A stretch of DNA of 14,139 bases from Bacteroidota bacterium (GCA_025360565.1 JANYBY010000287.1:1-14139), one strand, 5' to 3'; counted from the stretch's first letter, positions 7,187-14,093 are shown. Notes: a model not told the origin generated them from the sequence alone. Made by a program: numbers and translations.

Positions 7187-7215
7187 CATTAAAGCCAAAT
7201 TGCCCCGCTTTAATG
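7187..7215 (-). promoter_or_regulatory. Stem-loop in the 5' leader of the DEAD-box helicase
   Basis: CATTAAAGC (7187-7195) and GCTTTAATG (7207-7215) form a perfect 9-bp stem with an 11-nt loop. On the helicase transcript the loop exposes GGGGC, and the stem ends about 20 nt before the start codon. The complementary CCCCG (minus strand, 7259-7255) lies at the presumed 5' end of the leader and could pair with the loop-side GGGG, giving an alternative fold. This is visible as sequence complementarity only. Regulation, for example by cold or by the helicase itself, is inference. Confidence 0.5.
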
Positions 7216-7259
7216 CATCATGCCGACAGAAAGTGGCGAGGAGTTTTAGTTTTCGGGGA

Positions 7260-7267
7260 CAAATATA
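7260..7267 (-). promoter_or_regulatory. Putative -7 element for the DEAD-box helicase
   Basis: The minus strand reads TATATTTG (7267-7260), an exact TAnnTTTG match. The -33 region about 19-20 nt upstream is only a partial match (TGTT). Transcription from here would give a leader of about 85 nt containing the stem-loop at 7187-7215. Confidence 0.5.
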
Positions 7268-7312
7268 CGCATAATTCATTTAATAAACAGTTTTTAAACA
7301 CGTTATTAACAA

Positions 7313-7339
7313 TTGTGGAGCGTTATTTTTATATTTTTG
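7313..7339 (+). promoter_or_regulatory. Putative promoter of mannose-1-phosphate guanylyltransferase
   Basis: TTG (7313-7315) and TATTTTTG (7332-7339) are separated by 16 nt, slightly short of the usual spacing. The -7 element is an exact TAnnTTTG match and lies only 10 nt before the ATG at 7350, so the leader would be a few nucleotides at most. It is divergent from the helicase promoter, and both lie in the 183-nt gap 7167-7349. Confidence 0.4.
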
Positions 7340-7349
7340 TGATCGATTT

Positions 7350-8438
7350 ATGCAGAACCATTACGCTATAATTATGGCCGGAGGTGTTGGTACTCGGTTT
7401 TGGCCAATGAGTACCACTAAACACCCTAAGCAGTTTTTAGATATTTTAGGAAGCGGAAGAACCTTGTTGCAACAAACGTACGACCGTTTGCTGAAACTTT
7501 GTCCGAACGAAAATATTTTTATTGTTACCAGCCAAGCTTACAACAAATTGGTGGCAGAGCAGTTACCAAATTTGCCTAAACAAAATATTTTGTGCGAGCC
7601 CGCCCGAAAAAACACAGGGCCTTGTGTTGCGTATGCTTCGTATAAAATTCACAAACTTAATCCAAAAGCCATTACAATTGTAGCACCTAGCGATCATTTA
7701 ATTAAAAAAGAAGATACGTTTGTAAAAGCCATTGATTCGTGTTTTGAAAAAGCGGAAAAAGAAGATTGTTTAATTACCTTGGGAATTAAGCCAACACGAC
7801 CCGATACAGGTTACGGTTACATACAATTTATTGACGCTAAAATTCCGGAAAAAGACAAGCGTATATATAAGGTAAAAACATTTACCGAAAAGCCCGACCA
7901 TGATATGGCAAAGTTTTTTATGGAGAGCGGTGACTTTTTATGGAACTCGGGAATTTTTATTTGGAGTACAGCCAGCTTAATTAAAGCAATGGAACTGAAC
8001 GATCCTGAATTGGCGAATGTATTTAAAGAGGGATGGGATTCGTACAATACAAATAACGAAGAGCAGTTTGTAAACGGCGCTTATAAAGTTTGTAAAAACA
8101 TTTCGATTGATTATAGTGTGATGGAAAAAGCGAAAAATGTGTTTGTGCGTTCGAGTATTATAGGATGGAGCGATTTGGGCACCTGGGGTAGTTTATATAC
8201 CCATATTAAAAAAGATAAAGAACGAAACGCGACCATAGGCAAAAACGTGATCCTTTACAATTCAAGTAATTGCATTGTGCATGTGCCAAAAGATAAACTG
8301 GTAGTATTGCAGGGGCTCGAAGATTATATTGTTGTTGAAAGCGATGGAGTGCTGATGGTCTGCAAAAAAGAGGACGAACAGCAGATAAGGAACTTTGTGA
8401 ACGATGTGAAGGTGAACAAGGGCGAAAAATTTGTGTAA
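7350..8438 (+). CDS. manC: Mannose-1-phosphate guanylyltransferase
   Basis: Makes GDP-mannose from mannose-1-phosphate and GTP (EC 2.7.7.13), the donor for mannose- and fucose-containing surface glycans. The nucleotidyltransferase signature GGVGTRFWPMS is at residues 11-21, with the lysine of the following HPKQF segment. Further conserved blocks are VAPSDHLI (111-118), EKP (180-182) and NSGIF (199-203), which line the sugar-nucleotide pocket. At 362 aa it is the single-function form: the C-terminal phosphomannose isomerase domain of bifunctional ManC/AlgA enzymes is absent. No glycan genes adjoin it, which suggests a housekeeping supply role. It stands alone between a divergent helicase and the DUF4476 gene. 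The symbol is by reaction; manC1 or rfbM are also used. Confidence 0.95.
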   Translation: MQNHYAIIMAGGVGTRFWPMSTTKHPKQFLDILGSGRTLLQQTYDRLLKLCPNENIFIVTSQAYNKLVAEQLPNLPKQNILCEPARKNTGPCVAYASYKIHKLNPKAITIVAPSDHLIKKEDTFVKAIDSCFEKAEKEDCLITLGIKPTRPDTGYGYIQFIDAKIPEKDKRIYKVKTFTEKPDHDMAKFFMESGDFLWNSGIFIWSTASLIKAMELNDPELANVFKEGWDSYNTNNEEQFVNGAYKVCKNISIDYSVMEKAKNVFVRSSIIGWSDLGTWGSLYTHIKKDKERNATIGKNVILYNSSNCIVHVPKDKLVVLQGLEDYIVVESDGVLMVCKKEDEQQIRNFVNDVKVNKGEKFV

Positions 8439-8482
8439 TCACGTTGCAATCACATTCTAATACGTTGCGTTAACATCCGTTA

Positions 8483-8505
8483 ACCAAAAAACCGCTTTTT
8501 TTGGT
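8483..8505 (+). terminator. Possible weak terminator after guanylyltransferase
   Basis: ACCAAAAAA (8483-8491) pairs with TTTTTTGGT (8497-8505) around a CCGCT loop, with a T-rich 3' arm. It lies 45 nt after the stop codon. The stem is mostly A-T and there is no T tract beyond it, so termination would be weak. Just before it two CGTTAAC copies lie close together (8468-8484 region), as do two ACGTTGC copies further left. Confidence 0.3.
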
Positions 8506-8532
8506 AGTATCATTGTAAGTAAAATCGAAACC

Positions 8533-8580
8533 ATGAAACAGATCAGAGATCGCTTCATGACTAAAAAACAAACATTATGA
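8533..8580 (+). CDS. Possible 15-codon leader ORF overlapping the DUF4476 start
   Basis: An ATG at 8533 opens MKQIRDRFMTKKQTL and stops at TGA 8578-8580. That stop overlaps the next gene's ATG (8577) in an ATGA arrangement typical of translational coupling. The same DNA can fold: CATGAA (8532-8537) pairs with TTCATG (8554-8559), and GATC (8541-8544) with GATC (8548-8551). The peptide is basic with no recognised family. It may be chance, as 15-codon ORFs are frequent, but the exact ATGA junction is suggestive. Confidence 0.3.
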   Translation: MKQIRDRFMTKKQTL

Positions 8581-9584
8581 AAAAATCTATTTTAGTATTA
8601 GCGGGTTTAATTTTATTTGGATTAAACGCCATTGCCCAAAACACGTACAACCTGGTAATCTTTTCCGAAGAAGGAGATGGCTTTTACGCCATTGTAAACG
8701 GAATAAGACAAAATGATAAACCGGAGACCAATGTAAAAATAACGGGATTAACCGCCGACGCGTTAAGTTTAAGAGTTGAGTTTGAAAACAAGGCCCTACC
8801 TAAATTAAAACAAAACATGATGGGTGAAGCGGGTTATGAGCACACGATAAGGATCAAAACAAATAAGAAAAAAGAAGTAAAACTTCAATATTTCGGGAAA
8901 GTAGCATTGGCCGATGCGCCAAAAGGTTCGGGCACAACAATGGCTTACCATACTTCAGATAACGGGTTCACAAACTCAACCGGCGGCACGCAGTACAATA
9001 CTTCGGGTAACGATGGCGGAGGTGATAATAGTAATACAACAATTACAACTACTTCTACTTCCACAAGAGTAAATTCTAATCCAAACAATGTTTCGTTAAA
9101 TGTAAACGCGGGCGGTGCAGGTATAAATGTAAATTTAATTGGTTTGGAAAATCCCGGGGGTAATATTAATTCAACAACATCTACAACGGTTACAAAAACT
9201 ACGTCGTCTTCATCATCCTCTTCAACTTCCGGTGGCGGTACCACAAAAAATAATTCGCAGGTTAACACACAAGCTGCAAATACCGGTGGCTGCAGCGCGC
9301 CAATAAGCCAGGCTAATTTTGATAACATGAAAAAATCTATAGAGGACAAACCTTTTTCGGATACAAAAATGAGCACGGCAAAAGTGGCTACTAAAAATGC
9401 GTGTTTATCGGTGGCTCAAATAAAAACTATTTGCAGTTTGTTTAGTATGGATGATGAAAAATTACAGTATGCTAAATTTGCCTACACAAGTTGTGTTGAA
9501 AAAGCAAACTATTATCAGGTGAGCGAAATTTTTTCGTTCAGCGGCACTACCGATGACTTTAATAAATTTTTGGAATCGAAATAG
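8577..9584 (+). CDS. Secreted DUF4476 domain protein with Ser/Thr/Asn-rich linker
   Basis: Function unknown. Residues 1-20 form a clear signal peptide (KK, hydrophobic core, cut predicted after AIA before Gln21), so the protein enters the periplasm or beyond. Residues 21-110 form a first region with strand-like segments. Residues about 115-235 are a low-complexity linker rich in Ser, Thr, Asn and Gly, including an unbroken run of seven serines with TS flanks. The C-terminal part, about 238-333, matches the DUF4476 family found in Bacteroidota. It carries four cysteines (C239, C276, C286, C306) that could form disulfides. There is no lipobox cysteine and no type IX sorting domain. The gene is monocistronic, with a strong repeat-derived terminator 17 nt after the stop. 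The linker length may vary between strains. Confidence 0.85.
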   Translation: MKKSILVLAGLILFGLNAIAQNTYNLVIFSEEGDGFYAIVNGIRQNDKPETNVKITGLTADALSLRVEFENKALPKLKQNMMGEAGYEHTIRIKTNKKKEVKLQYFGKVALADAPKGSGTTMAYHTSDNGFTNSTGGTQYNTSGNDGGGDNSNTTITTTSTSTRVNSNPNNVSLNVNAGGAGINVNLIGLENPGGNINSTTSTTVTKTTSSSSSSSTSGGGTTKNNSQVNTQAANTGGCSAPISQANFDNMKKSIEDKPFSDTKMSTAKVATKNACLSVAQIKTICSLFSMDDEKLQYAKFAYTSCVEKANYYQVSEIFSFSGTTDDFNKFLESK

Positions 9585-9601
9585 GGCCTTAATTTTTAAT
9601 T

Positions 9602-9651
9602 GCCACAGATTCACGGATCAAATAAGATCTGCGAATGTGTGGCTTTTTTTT
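9602..9651 (+). terminator. Intrinsic terminator formed by a GCCACAGATTC-type dispersed repeat
   Basis: Two 18-nt arms (9602-9619 and 9626-9643) are inverted with 15 of 18 positions pairing around an AAATAA loop. They are followed by eight T residues (9644-9651). It is a strong Rho-independent terminator for the DUF4476 gene. The arm wording (GCCACAGATTCAC...) resembles a dispersed palindromic repeat family that I recall from many bacterial genomes, so a mobile-type repeat seems to serve as terminator here. Confidence 0.85.
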
Positions 9652-9766
9652 ATGAACCGTTCTAATCTAAAAACGATCTAAATTGCGGCCTTTATCGAGT
9701 GAATGCCACTCTTTTTTTAGTAAAAATTTTTATATCAGGATTATTTTGCTTAATATTGTACAGTAA

Positions 9767-9809
9767 TTCTGACGAACGCGTTTTCTAGCGTTTTTAGTAC
9801 CAATCAGAA
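9767..9809. repeat. Nested inverted repeats upstream of rho
   Basis: TTCTGA (9767-9772) pairs with TCAGAA (9804-9809). Inside it AACGC (9775-9779) pairs with GCGTT (9788-9792), followed by T5. The structure lies upstream of the putative rho promoter. It belongs to the 323-nt gene-free stretch 9652-9974, which otherwise holds the promoter, an A9 tract (9931-9939) and no ORF of note. Role unknown; it could be an old terminator or a protein site. Confidence 0.35.
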
Positions 9810-9841
9810 CAATCGCTAAAATAAAAAGAACATTTAAATAC

Positions 9842-9873
9842 TTGTATTAATTTATTTCTGTAAACTATGTTTT
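9842..9873 (+). promoter_or_regulatory. Putative rho promoter and start of its leader
   Basis: TTG (9842-9844) is followed after 21 nt by TATGTTTT (9866-9873), one mismatch from TAnnTTTG. A start near 9880 would give a leader of about 95 nt. That leader contains a small AACTG/CAGTT hairpin (9900-9915), then a C-rich ATCCCCTCCC stretch (9921-9930) and an A9 tract. A C-rich unstructured leader would suit autoregulation by Rho, as known for E. coli rho, but this is inference. Confidence 0.35.
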
Positions 9874-9974
9874 AAGTTACGGCTTAACCTTCTTCTCTTA
9901 ACTGAATTAACAGTTCAAAAATCCCCTCCCAAAAAAAAATAATCAATCAATTCTCATAAAGAGAAATTCATAAT

Positions 9975-11369
9975 ATGGCAAAAGAAAAAGACAAGGACCG
10001 CGAAAAACGACCAAGAAAAGTAAAACTTGATCCGATGGTTGAACATTCTGTTACAGAATCCGTTTCACAATCTACCGACGATGAAATTACGGTTCATCCC
10101 GTGGCCGAAGTTAAAACCGAAGAAACGGAAACAACGCCCGTGGCAGAAAATCAGGACTCAACAGAATCGCATCAAAGCGACGAAAATCAATCTCCCGAAA
10201 CACAGCACGAGAATGGTGACACGAAAAAATCTGAAAAAGTATATTACAATTTTGATAATATTGTTTTTGCCACCGGCGTGCTCGAAATTATGCCCGATGG
10301 TTACGGTTTTTTAAGAAGCTCGGATTACAATTACCTTAATTCGCCCGATGACGTTTATGTTTCGCAATCTCAAATAAAATTATTTGGTTTAAGAAGCGGC
10401 GATGTTGTAAAAGGCGGCGTTCGTCCCCCAAAAGAAGGCGAAAAATATTTTCCATTAATTAAAGTTGAACAAATAAACGGCCGCGACCCTAGTTTTGTGC
10501 GTGACCGTGTTATGTTCGAATATTTAACACCCTTATTTCCTTACGAAAAAATAAAATTAACCGGGCATCCTCAGGAAAACATGAGTACACGTGTGATCGA
10601 TCTTTTTTCGCCAATTGGTAAAGGTCAGCGCGGATTAATTGTTGCACAGCCTAAAACCGGTAAAACGGTTTTATTAAAAGATATTGCCAATGCAATTGCG
10701 TATAATCATCCTGAAATTTATTTAATTATTTTATTGATCGATGAACGTCCGGAAGAGGTAACCGATATGGCACGCAGCGTAAATGCCGAAGTTGTATCAA
10801 GTACCTTTGATGAGCCGGCCGAAAAGCATGTAAAGATTGCCAACATAGTTTTAGAAAAAGCAAAACGTTTGGTAGAGTGCGGACACGATGTAGTTATTTT
10901 ATTAGACAGCATTACGCGTTTGGCGCGTGCATATAACACGGTTTCGCCGGCGAGCGGAAAAGTATTAACCGGTGGTGTTGATGCAAATGCATTACACAAA
11001 CCAAAACGCTTTTTTGGCGCGGCACGTAAAGTAGAGAATGGCGGCTCTTTAACCATTATTGCTACTGCTTTTACCGAAACAGGTTCTAAAATGGATGAGG
11101 TAATTTTTGAAGAATTTAAAGGAACCGGTAATATGGAATTGCAGTTGGATAGAAAATTATCTAACCGAAGAATTTATCCTGCCATTGATCTTTTAGCTTC
11201 ATCCACCCGCCGGGAAGACCTTTTATTGGATAAAGAAACCCTTACGCGTTTATGGGTATTGCGTAAACACCTGGGCGATATGAATCCGCAGGAAGCTATG
11301 GAATTTTTAATGGATCGTTTGCGCCGTTGTGCAACCAATGAAGAGTTTTTGATCAGCATGAACGGTTAA
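9975..11369 (+). CDS. rho: Transcription termination factor Rho, atypical N terminus
   Basis: Hexameric RNA-DNA helicase that ends transcription of untranslated RNA. The primary RNA-binding OSB domain is intact at about 98-170, with GFLR (111-114) and DDVYVS (125-130). The ATPase domain has Walker A QPKTGKTV (225-232), LLIDERPEEVTDM (253-265), Walker B VVILLDS (306-312) followed by ITRLARAYN, and the Q-loop region LTGGVD (331-336). The first 90 residues are unusual. In place of the helical Rho_N subdomain seen in E. coli, there is a basic start (residues 1-18) and then an acidic, Glu/Thr/Ser/Gln-rich low-complexity stretch. An in-frame TAA at 9957-9959 rules out an upstream start in this frame. 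A membrane protein gene follows after 10 nt. Confidence 0.97.
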   Translation: MAKEKDKDREKRPRKVKLDPMVEHSVTESVSQSTDDEITVHPVAEVKTEETETTPVAENQDSTESHQSDENQSPETQHENGDTKKSEKVYYNFDNIVFATGVLEIMPDGYGFLRSSDYNYLNSPDDVYVSQSQIKLFGLRSGDVVKGGVRPPKEGEKYFPLIKVEQINGRDPSFVRDRVMFEYLTPLFPYEKIKLTGHPQENMSTRVIDLFSPIGKGQRGLIVAQPKTGKTVLLKDIANAIAYNHPEIYLIILLIDERPEEVTDMARSVNAEVVSSTFDEPAEKHVKIANIVLEKAKRLVECGHDVVILLDSITRLARAYNTVSPASGKVLTGGVDANALHKPKRFFGAARKVENGGSLTIIATAFTETGSKMDEVIFEEFKGTGNMELQLDRKLSNRRIYPAIDLLASSTRREDLLLDKETLTRLWVLRKHLGDMNPQEAMEFLMDRLRRCATNEEFLISMNG

Positions 11370-11379
11370 TTTAATTTGA

Positions 11380-11913
11380 ATGAATAAACGCGCGCTTATT
11401 ATCGGATTAATTTATTGTGTAATTGTAATTGCGTTTAAACTTTTTATTTTATTGGGTGGTTATGCGTTCAATACAAAATTCGGATTTTATTATTCGCATA
11501 TTGTAAGCGTATTTTTTATCCTTCCATTTTTTTACATTGCCATTCGTTCAGCAAGAGAAAAAGATAACGGCGGTGTTATAGGGGGCAAAGATGCGTTGCG
11601 GATCGGTTTAACTGTTTTAGCGGTGGCCATGGTTGTGCTAAGCGTATATAATTATATGGAAAGCGGCTCGCAATTTTTTAAAGAAGCCGCAATAAAACAT
11701 TATAACAGCGAAACTTATTTGAATGTTTTAAAAGAGATTGCGGCCAAAGTGCCCGATAAACTTAAAGCGGAAGATTTTCCAAAAATCATTCAGGAACAAA
11801 TAACAGGGCTTGCTCCGGGCAAAGCCACTACCGCTAAGTTGATCCCCTTATTATTAATTGGGCTAAGCGGGGCTTTTGTAACGGCCATGTTCATGAAAAG
11901 ATCAAGGCGCTGA
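11380..11913 (+). CDS. Small membrane protein, probable DUF4199 family
   Basis: A 177-residue integral membrane protein with about four hydrophobic segments, near residues 5-28, 38-56, 73-93 and 158-172. A soluble stretch (about 97-155), predicted helical and rich in Lys, Glu and Ala, lies between the third and fourth. It ends in a basic KRSRR tail. The pattern of three clustered segments with an NGG turn (residues 63-65), a long loop and a final segment resembles DUF4199 proteins of Bacteroidota. Their function is not known to me. It begins 10 nt after rho and is probably co-transcribed with it, though nothing ties it to termination. Its 3' end converges on the acetyltransferase gene with only 26 nt between them. 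Confidence 0.7.
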   Translation: MNKRALIIGLIYCVIVIAFKLFILLGGYAFNTKFGFYYSHIVSVFFILPFFYIAIRSAREKDNGGVIGGKDALRIGLTVLAVAMVVLSVYNYMESGSQFFKEAAIKHYNSETYLNVLKEIAAKVPDKLKAEDFPKIIQEQITGLAPGKATTAKLIPLLLIGLSGAFVTAMFMKRSRR

Positions 11914-11939
11914 TCATAAAGTTATTTTGGTGATCCGAA

Positions 11940-12416
11940 TTACACTTTTTCAAACAAATTAATTCCCAATAAGTTTGCAACACTTTTTGCAAGGCTCGAG
12001 CCTTGTTTGCTGAAAGGCCAAACAAATAAATGTTTTATGGGGTTTGTTTTTTGCACGCTTTGTATCGCTTCAATGGTTAGTTTTTTTGCAATGCCTTTGC
12101 CTCTGTATTCGGGTAATACCATTGCCGAACAGAGATAAATACAATCGTACGAAATTTTTGGAGGCGTAAGTTCAAGGATCTTTTTTTCGTTGATATTATT
12201 ATCCATAAACTGTTGCATTATTTTAGTGGTGGTTGGAATGATCAGGATCCAAACCACAGGCCCTTTGCCGTTATCATATTCCGATAGTGTTGCGGGATGT
12301 AAGCGCTGCAATTTTTTTATTACGGTTTGATCTACATCCAGTTGATCGGGATCGTGCCGGGCATCAAAAACTTCTTCGGCCAATGCTAGCATCCTTTCAA
12401 AATTACTTTGTGCCAT
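11940..12416 (-). CDS. GNAT family N-acetyltransferase
   Basis: A 158-aa protein with the Gcn5-related acetyltransferase fold. Motif A is clear: a strand CIYLCSAMVLPEY leads into the acetyl-CoA pyrophosphate loop RGKGIA (residues 105-110, R/Q-x-x-G-x-G/A pattern) and the helix KKLTIEAIQ. Upstream, VVWILIIPTT (54-63) is the preceding core strand. The C-terminal segment HLFVWPFSKQGSSLAKSVANLLG is the usual later strand and helix. The substrate is not predictable. The N-terminal 50 residues are not typical of the minimal fold and may help choose the acceptor. It is transcribed alone, with exact promoter elements directly ahead of the ATG. The start codon is supported by that promoter position. 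Confidence 0.85.
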   Translation of the reverse strand: MAQSNFERMLALAEEVFDARHDPDQLDVDQTVIKKLQRLHPATLSEYDNGKGPVVWILIIPTTTKIMQQFMDNNINEKKILELTPPKISYDCIYLCSAMVLPEYRGKGIAKKLTIEAIQSVQKTNPIKHLFVWPFSKQGSSLAKSVANLLGINLFEKV

Positions 12417-12420
12417 AAGC

Positions 12421-12460
12421 CAAAATTACCCTGATAAAACCAAAAGCACAAACAAATTTA
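12421..12460 (-). promoter_or_regulatory. Tandem promoter elements of the acetyltransferase gene, one giving a leaderless mRNA
   Basis: On the minus strand, TTTG (12452-12449) is followed after 20 nt by TAATTTTG (12428-12421), an excellent match to TTTG-N19/20-TAnnTTTG. Only four bases separate it from the ATG at 12416, so transcription would start at or next to the start codon. A second exact -7, TAAATTTG (12460-12453), overlaps the upstream side but has only CTTA in its -33 position. It would give a leader of about 30 nt. Confidence 0.55.
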
Positions 12461-12566
12461 CCGAAACGATAATGCATTTTAAGGATAAATACGCCCAAGG
12501 TATGGCTACTTTCATAATAATGTATAAATTTATGTTTCAATTTAAATCTAGGTTAAATATCCAAGT

Positions 12567-13364
12567 ATGCGAATAAAATATTGCCTTTTATTTTTTTTAG
12601 TTTGTGGTTTAAATTTGTTTTCTCAAAAAACCATTCAAGTAAAAAATATAAAAGGCTCGGCAATTATTTCGGGCGATGTTAGTCCAAACCTTGCAAAAAC
12701 ACAAGCGCTGAACGACGCTAAAATTAACGCGTTAAAAGCGGCGGGCATCGAGGAAAAAATAAATTCGTATCAACTGCTTTTTACCAGTTCAGTAAAAAAC
12801 GATTATTCACAATTTTTCAGTTCCGATATTCAGTCGGAGATGCAAGGCGCGGTAAAATCATACAGTGTTTTAAACGAAAAAATTAATTGCAAAAATGAAA
12901 ATGAAATAACATGCGATGTGTTGATTGACGCGGTTGTTATAAAATACGAAACCAAACCCGATATTACATTTGAATCGAATGTGGAGGGGATAAAGGGTGT
13001 ATATAATAACGGCGAAAACCTGGCGTTTACCATTAAGGCAACCAAAAATTGTTTTCTTACTATTTTTAATATTACCGATATGCAGGCCAATTTACTTTTT
13101 CCTAACGCGTATGAAAAAATAAATGGACTCAAAGAAAATGAAACTATTAAATTTCCGATTGGGGATATAACTTACGGACTTGGAAATGATACAAAAAAGC
13201 AGGAAACCAACCGCTTAATATTTGTGTTTACTAAAACACTTATTCCTTTTATAAAAATGGATAAAGAACAGGTATCCTCCTACGAAAATATTTTCGGGTG
13301 GATCTATTCCATCCCTCCCGACCAAAGAAAAATAGAGTATTTTAATCTTACCATTTTAAAATAA
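12567..13364 (+). CDS. Secreted protein with C-terminal DUF4384-like domain
   Basis: Function unknown. Residues 1-20 form a signal peptide (MRIKY, hydrophobic core, cut near FSQ/K), so the product is exported. Residues about 24-125 resemble LPP20 or flagellar-assembly-T-type domains: an early GSAIISGDVS strand, then a long helix in which repeated Ala/Lys/Asn residues mark the TQALNDAKINALKAAGI segment. Residues about 132-222 match the DUF4384 pattern, with YNNGENLAFTIKATKNCFLTIFNI (given here only as its start, from residue 146), a LLFPN segment and IKFPI. DUF4384 often occurs in envelope proteins and in proteins linked to stress or secretion functions. The gene is convergent with the outer-membrane barrel gene, only 6 nt between stop codons, and no terminator separates them. 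Confidence 0.78.
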   Translation: MRIKYCLLFFLVCGLNLFSQKTIQVKNIKGSAIISGDVSPNLAKTQALNDAKINALKAAGIEEKINSYQLLFTSSVKNDYSQFFSSDIQSEMQGAVKSYSVLNEKINCKNENEITCDVLIDAVVIKYETKPDITFESNVEGIKGVYNNGENLAFTIKATKNCFLTIFNITDMQANLLFPNAYEKINGLKENETIKFPIGDITYGLGNDTKKQETNRLIFVFTKTLIPFIKMDKEQVSSYENIFGWIYSIPPDQRKIEYFNLTILK

Positions 13365-13370
13365 AAAAGC

Positions 13371-14066
13371 TTATTCTTCGGGTCTTGGAGTTGAGGTTTC
13401 GGGTTTTTTACCGTTAAAAATATACTTAAAACTCAAATTAAAGACCATGGTGTTGCCTTTATTTAACGTATACGTGATATTATACAAGTGTAAAGCATTT
13501 CGTTTAATCGCCGGAATAACGGAATTAGAATAACGAACACAAAAATAAAAGTTTCGGGAAATGGTGTAGTTGGCACCTAAAATTATACTGGCGAGGTTAT
13601 CGTTATAAAAACCCCGGCTGCCATATATTACGTAGTTATTGTTGCCAATTGCCTGCTGAGTTAACAGCCTAGAATACGATGCACCGAACTCGAGATCAAG
13701 TTTTTCAACAGGTTTTTTGCGGATCGAAAACTTAACATGATGCCTTATCACAAAGGGAATTTCAATGTAACTAAGCGAGATATTGGAATAGCCGTTGTTC
13801 ATAGAATCAGGTCGCTGAAGGCTTCCGCACTGAATATAGTTCATCTCCATTTGAAGCACATTTTTTTTATTTAGATCGGTGTTAACAACAAAACCCCCTG
13901 CCAAACCTAATTTACTAAAGTCGTTATCATTGTCACGCGTATCTGCCCCGTTAATATCGCTAACCGTAAGCCCAAATGCTATCCCCCCCCTAAATTTCAG
14001 GTTCGTATTTTGCGAATGTAAATACGCGAAAAAAAGCAAATTGAATACTAAAAATATTTTTTTCAC
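13371..14066 (-). CDS. PorT-like outer-membrane beta-barrel protein
   Basis: A 231-residue protein with a signal peptide (residues 1-19, ending HSQ) followed by alternating hydrophobic/polar strands characteristic of an eight-strand barrel of the OMP_b-brl_2/PorT-like family common in Bacteroidota. Visible markers are the RGGIAFGLTVSDI opening strand, YIEIPFVIRHH at about 107-117, a FGASYSRLL strand, and the final MVFNLSFKYIF strand. After that strand come about 13 charged or Pro-rich residues (GKKPETSTPRPEE), so the usual terminal aromatic residue is not the last one. Specific role unknown. A G8 tract (plus-strand C8, 13983-13990) falls in codons 26-28, just after the signal peptide. The promoter-like TATTTTTG lies 18 nt ahead of the ATG. 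Confidence 0.85.
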   Translation of the reverse strand: MKKIFLVFNLLFFAYLHSQNTNLKFRGGIAFGLTVSDINGADTRDNDNDFSKLGLAGGFVVNTDLNKKNVLQMEMNYIQCGSLQRPDSMNNGYSNISLSYIEIPFVIRHHVKFSIRKKPVEKLDLEFGASYSRLLTQQAIGNNNYVIYGSRGFYNDNLASIILGANYTISRNFYFCVRYSNSVIPAIKRNALHLYNITYTLNKGNTMVFNLSFKYIFNGKKPETSTPRPEE

Positions 14067-14076
14067 AGCGAACGAA

Positions 14077-14093
14077 TCTATTACAAAAATAGA
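14077..14093 (-). promoter_or_regulatory. Putative -7 element and overlapping inverted repeat ahead of the barrel gene
   Basis: The minus strand has TATTTTTG (14091-14084), an exact TAnnTTTG match, about 18 nt upstream of the start codon. No clear TTTG is seen at the expected -33 position. The element lies inside a perfect inverted repeat, TCTATT (14077-14082) and AATAGA (14088-14093). The remaining 46 nt to the window end show nothing else. Confidence 0.4.

Noticed and set aside
8945..9376. A 143-residue minus-strand reading frame rich in Val, Phe and Pro
   Set aside because: It is antisense to the Ser/Thr/Asn-rich linker of the DUF4476 gene; repetitive codons there leave the opposite frame open. 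It has no own promoter or family match.
11908..11940. Shared terminator between the DUF4199-like and acetyltransferase genes
   Set aside because: Only a 5-bp GATCA/TGATC pairing is visible, without T tracts on either side.
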